A program made the position numbers and the translations under genes. Below the pieces are notes generated by a model that made no database searches, was not told where the DNA came from, and worked only from the letters and a program-made list of their open reading frames with translations. Shown here piece by piece: positions 32,408-34,327 of a stretch of DNA of 34,327 nt. Within the stretch, counting starts at the first letter, position 1, and every line of letters begins with the position of its first letter. Origin of the DNA: Acidobacteriota bacterium (lineage in GTDB: Bacteria > Acidobacteriota > Terriglobia > Terriglobales > SCQP01); NCBI GenBank assembly GCA_027315185.1, contig DAHUYO010000036.1, positions 1 through 34,327 of the forward strand, written 5' to 3'.

Positions 32408-34327
32408 ATGCTCAAAAAACCCTCTCTCACTCGTCCCTCGTTGCGCTTAATGCTGGCCGCGGGGTTGTTTGCCAGCCTCTCCGTTGCCGCCGCCGCGCAG
32501 GCCCCCGGCTCATACCCGTCCCAGTATCCCCAACTGCCCACCGAGACACCGGCGCATTTCCATCCCGCGCCGCAAAACTTGGGGTACACCCGCCGCGTCG
32601 TGGAGATCCCGATGCGCGACGGCACCAAGCTCAACACCGTCATCGTCATTCCCAACGGCGCCCACGACGCCGGCATCGTGCTGGAGCGGACCCCCTATGA
32701 CGCCGACCGCTTCGCCAGCCGCGCGCGCGAGGCCAGCGATGTCATCCTCCACGCCGGCTTCATCCATGTCTACCAGGACGTGCGCGGCAAGTACGGCTCC
32801 CAGGGCGACTACATTATGAACCGCTACGTTCGTGGGCCGCTGAACGCTACTCCGGTCTCCGACGCGACTGACGCGTACGACACCATCGGCTGGCTGGCCA
32901 AGCATGTGCCCCAGAGCAATGGCCGCGTGGCCATCATGGGCATTTCCTATGACGGGTTTGAGGCGCTGATGGGCCTGGTCCATCCCAATCCCGCGTTGAA
33001 GGCCGCCGTGCCGGAAAACCCCATGGTGGACGGCTGGATCGGCGATGACTGGTTCCATCACGGCGCCTTCCGCGAGCAGATGATGCCCTACATCTATTCC
33101 CAGGAGGCCACCCGCGCCAACACGATCCACTGGTTCCAGCCCTATCACGACGACTACACCATGTATCTGAAGGCCGGCAATCCCAGCGTCCTCGCCGCCG
33201 AATACGGCATGGGCCAGCTCGGCTTCTGGAACAAGATCGTCAACAACCCCTCCTACGACCAGTTCTGGCGCGATCAAGCCGTGGACAAGATACTCGCCAA
33301 GGAACCGCTCAACGTGCCGACCATGTTGGTCGCCGGAGAGTGGGATCAGGAAGACATCTACGGCGCGCTGGCCGTCTATCGCGCGCTCTATGCCATCCCC
33401 GGCAACCGTCACAACCTATATCTGACCCTGGGCCCGTGGTACCACGGGCAGGAAGCCGCGGAGGGCACGCACCTCGGCGCCATCCAATTCGGCTCCAACA
33501 CCTCCGCCTATTTCCGCCGCCACATTCTGTTGCCCTTCCTGGCCCAGCATCTCGATGGCGGCCGCAACGCCCATCTCGCCCACGTCACCGCCTATTTGAC
33601 CGGCGCCGATCACTGGGAGCACCTCCAGAGCTGGCCGTCCTGTCCCGGCGACTGCGCCATCCGCCGCCAGCCCATCTACGTCCAAGCCCATCATGGCCTG
33701 GGCTTCCAGCCGCCGCAGCCGCCCGCCGGCGACGGTTACGACCAATACATTTCCAATCCCGCCACGCCGGTGCCCTATCGTCCCCGCCCCGTGCCGCCGG
33801 CGGAGACGCGCACCTGGCCCGAGTGGCTGGTCGGCGATCAGCGCCCCGCCCAAGCCCGTCCCGACGTGGAGACTTACGAAACGCCGGTGCTCACCCACGC
33901 CGTCCGCCTCAGCGGCCGTCCCTTGGTGCACCTTTTCGCCTCCACCAGCGGCACGGACTCCGACTGGGTGGTCAAGGTCATTGACGTCTATCCCCAGGAC
34001 GATGCCCGCCAGCCGCACATGAGCGGTTACGAACTGGCGGTCTCCATGGACATCTTCCGCGGCCGCTACCGCAAAAGCTTTTCGCATCCCTCGCCGCTGA
34101 CGCCCAACGCGCAGCTCACCTATCACTTCCACCTGCCCGCGGCCGATCACGTCTTCCTTCCCGGCCACCGCATCATGGTCCAGATCCAGTCCAGTTGGTT
34201 CCCGCTCTACGACCGCAATCCCCAGAGCTTCGTTCCCAACATCTTCAAGGCCAAGCCCTCGGATTACGTCGAGGCCACGCAGCGCATTTACCACACCCCG
34301 GAGCACGCCACCTACATCACCCTGCCC
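32408..34327 (+). CDS. Secreted alpha-amino-acid ester hydrolase-like acylase (CocE/NonD, X-Pro peptidase S15 superfamily), cut at the right edge
   Basis: The frame from the ATG at 32408 runs 640 codons to the window end without a stop; the family is about 640-650 aa, so only a few residues are missing. A signal peptide is present (LRLMLAAGLFASLSVAAAAQ). The catalytic triad is Ser180 (GISYDG), Asp313 (EWDQED) and His346 (GPWYHG). Asp214 in IGDDWF and Glu315-Asp316 match the carboxylate cluster that binds the substrate's amino group in alpha-amino-acid ester hydrolases. VYQDVRGKYGSQGDYIM is also typical. Such enzymes cleave alpha-amino acyl esters and amides, including some beta-lactams; the natural substrate is unknown. 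A C-terminal jelly-roll domain follows from about residue 440. Confidence 0.92.
   Translation, partial: MLKKPSLTRPSLRLMLAAGLFASLSVAAAAQAPGSYPSQYPQLPTETPAHFHPAPQNLGYTRRVVEIPMRDGTKLNTVIVIPNGAHDAGIVLERTPYDADRFASRAREASDVILHAGFIHVYQDVRGKYGSQGDYIMNRYVRGPLNATPVSDATDAYDTIGWLAKHVPQSNGRVAIMGISYDGFEALMGLVHPNPALKAAVPENPMVDGWIGDDWFHHGAFREQMMPYIYSQEATRANTIHWFQPYHDDYTMYLKAGNPSVLAAEYGMGQLGFWNKIVNNPSYDQFWRDQAVDKILAKEPLNVPTMLVAGEWDQEDIYGALAVYRALYAIPGNRHNLYLTLGPWYHGQEAAEGTHLGAIQFGSNTSAYFRRHILLPFLAQHLDGGRNAHLAHVTAYLTGADHWEHLQSWPSCPGDCAIRRQPIYVQAHHGLGFQPPQPPAGDGYDQYISNPATPVPYRPRPVPPAETRTWPEWLVGDQRPAQARPDVETYETPVLTHAVRLSGRPLVHLFASTSGTDSDWVVKVIDVYPQDDARQPHMSGYELAVSMDIFRGRYRKSFSHPSPLTPNAQLTYHFHLPAADHVFLPGHRIMVQIQSSWFPLYDRNPQSFVPNIFKAKPSDYVEATQRIYHTPEHATYITLP

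Overview
The window is GC-rich chromosomal DNA that most resembles an Acidobacteriota genome. The pointers are an Oar-like TonB receptor with an N-terminal carboxypeptidase-regulatory domain, an alternative complex III (ACIII) locus joined to a cbb3-type oxidase, a fused AroD-AroE enzyme, a secreted S10-type carboxypeptidase homolog and TPR-rich secreted proteins. This assignment rests on gene content only.

Left edge (1-1096, +): the C-terminal part of a multidomain protein (end of an AMP-binding ligase, acyl carrier domain, PlsC acyltransferase). It converges on a long minus-strand block.

Respiratory block (about 16671 down to 1106, -): about 15.5 kb of closely packed genes. In transcription order: a tiny membrane ORF, a four-helix membrane protein, actA (pentahaem), actB (Tat signal, Fe-S), actC1, actD, actF, actE (monohaem) and a second actC paralog. 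After a 353-bp gap come ccoN, a CcoO-CcoP-like fusion, a CcoS-like protein, two small membrane proteins, a holin-X-like membrane protein and dgt. The inferred electron path is quinol to ACIII (ActC/ActF in the membrane, ActB, ActA/ActE haems) to the cbb3 oxidase CcoO/CcoN and then O2. Unusual points are the duplicated ActC with an 85-bp identical tract, an intact N-terminal Fe-S cysteine set in ActB, a CX3CH haem motif in ActA and the CcoO/P fusion.

Middle (16848-20825): era (+) and the aroD-aroE fusion (-) converge on a 503-bp gap with repeats. A secreted protein of unknown function follows (+).

Right half: a TonB-dependent receptor with a clear rho-independent terminator, a TPR protein, a family-25 glycosyltransferase (-), an S10-like peptidase, an MntR/DtxR-type regulator (-), an HNH-like zinc protein, tRNA-Val(UAC) with encoded CCA (-) and a regulator with an N-terminal LuxR-type HTH. 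Last is a secreted acyl hydrolase of the CocE/NonD family that matches alpha-amino-acid ester hydrolases at every active-site position I could check; it runs off the right edge. Several long intergenic gaps hold related copies of a dispersed repeat, and the gap before the hydrolase also holds a 21-bp tandem repeat.

No rRNA, CRISPR array, transposase or prophage module was seen.
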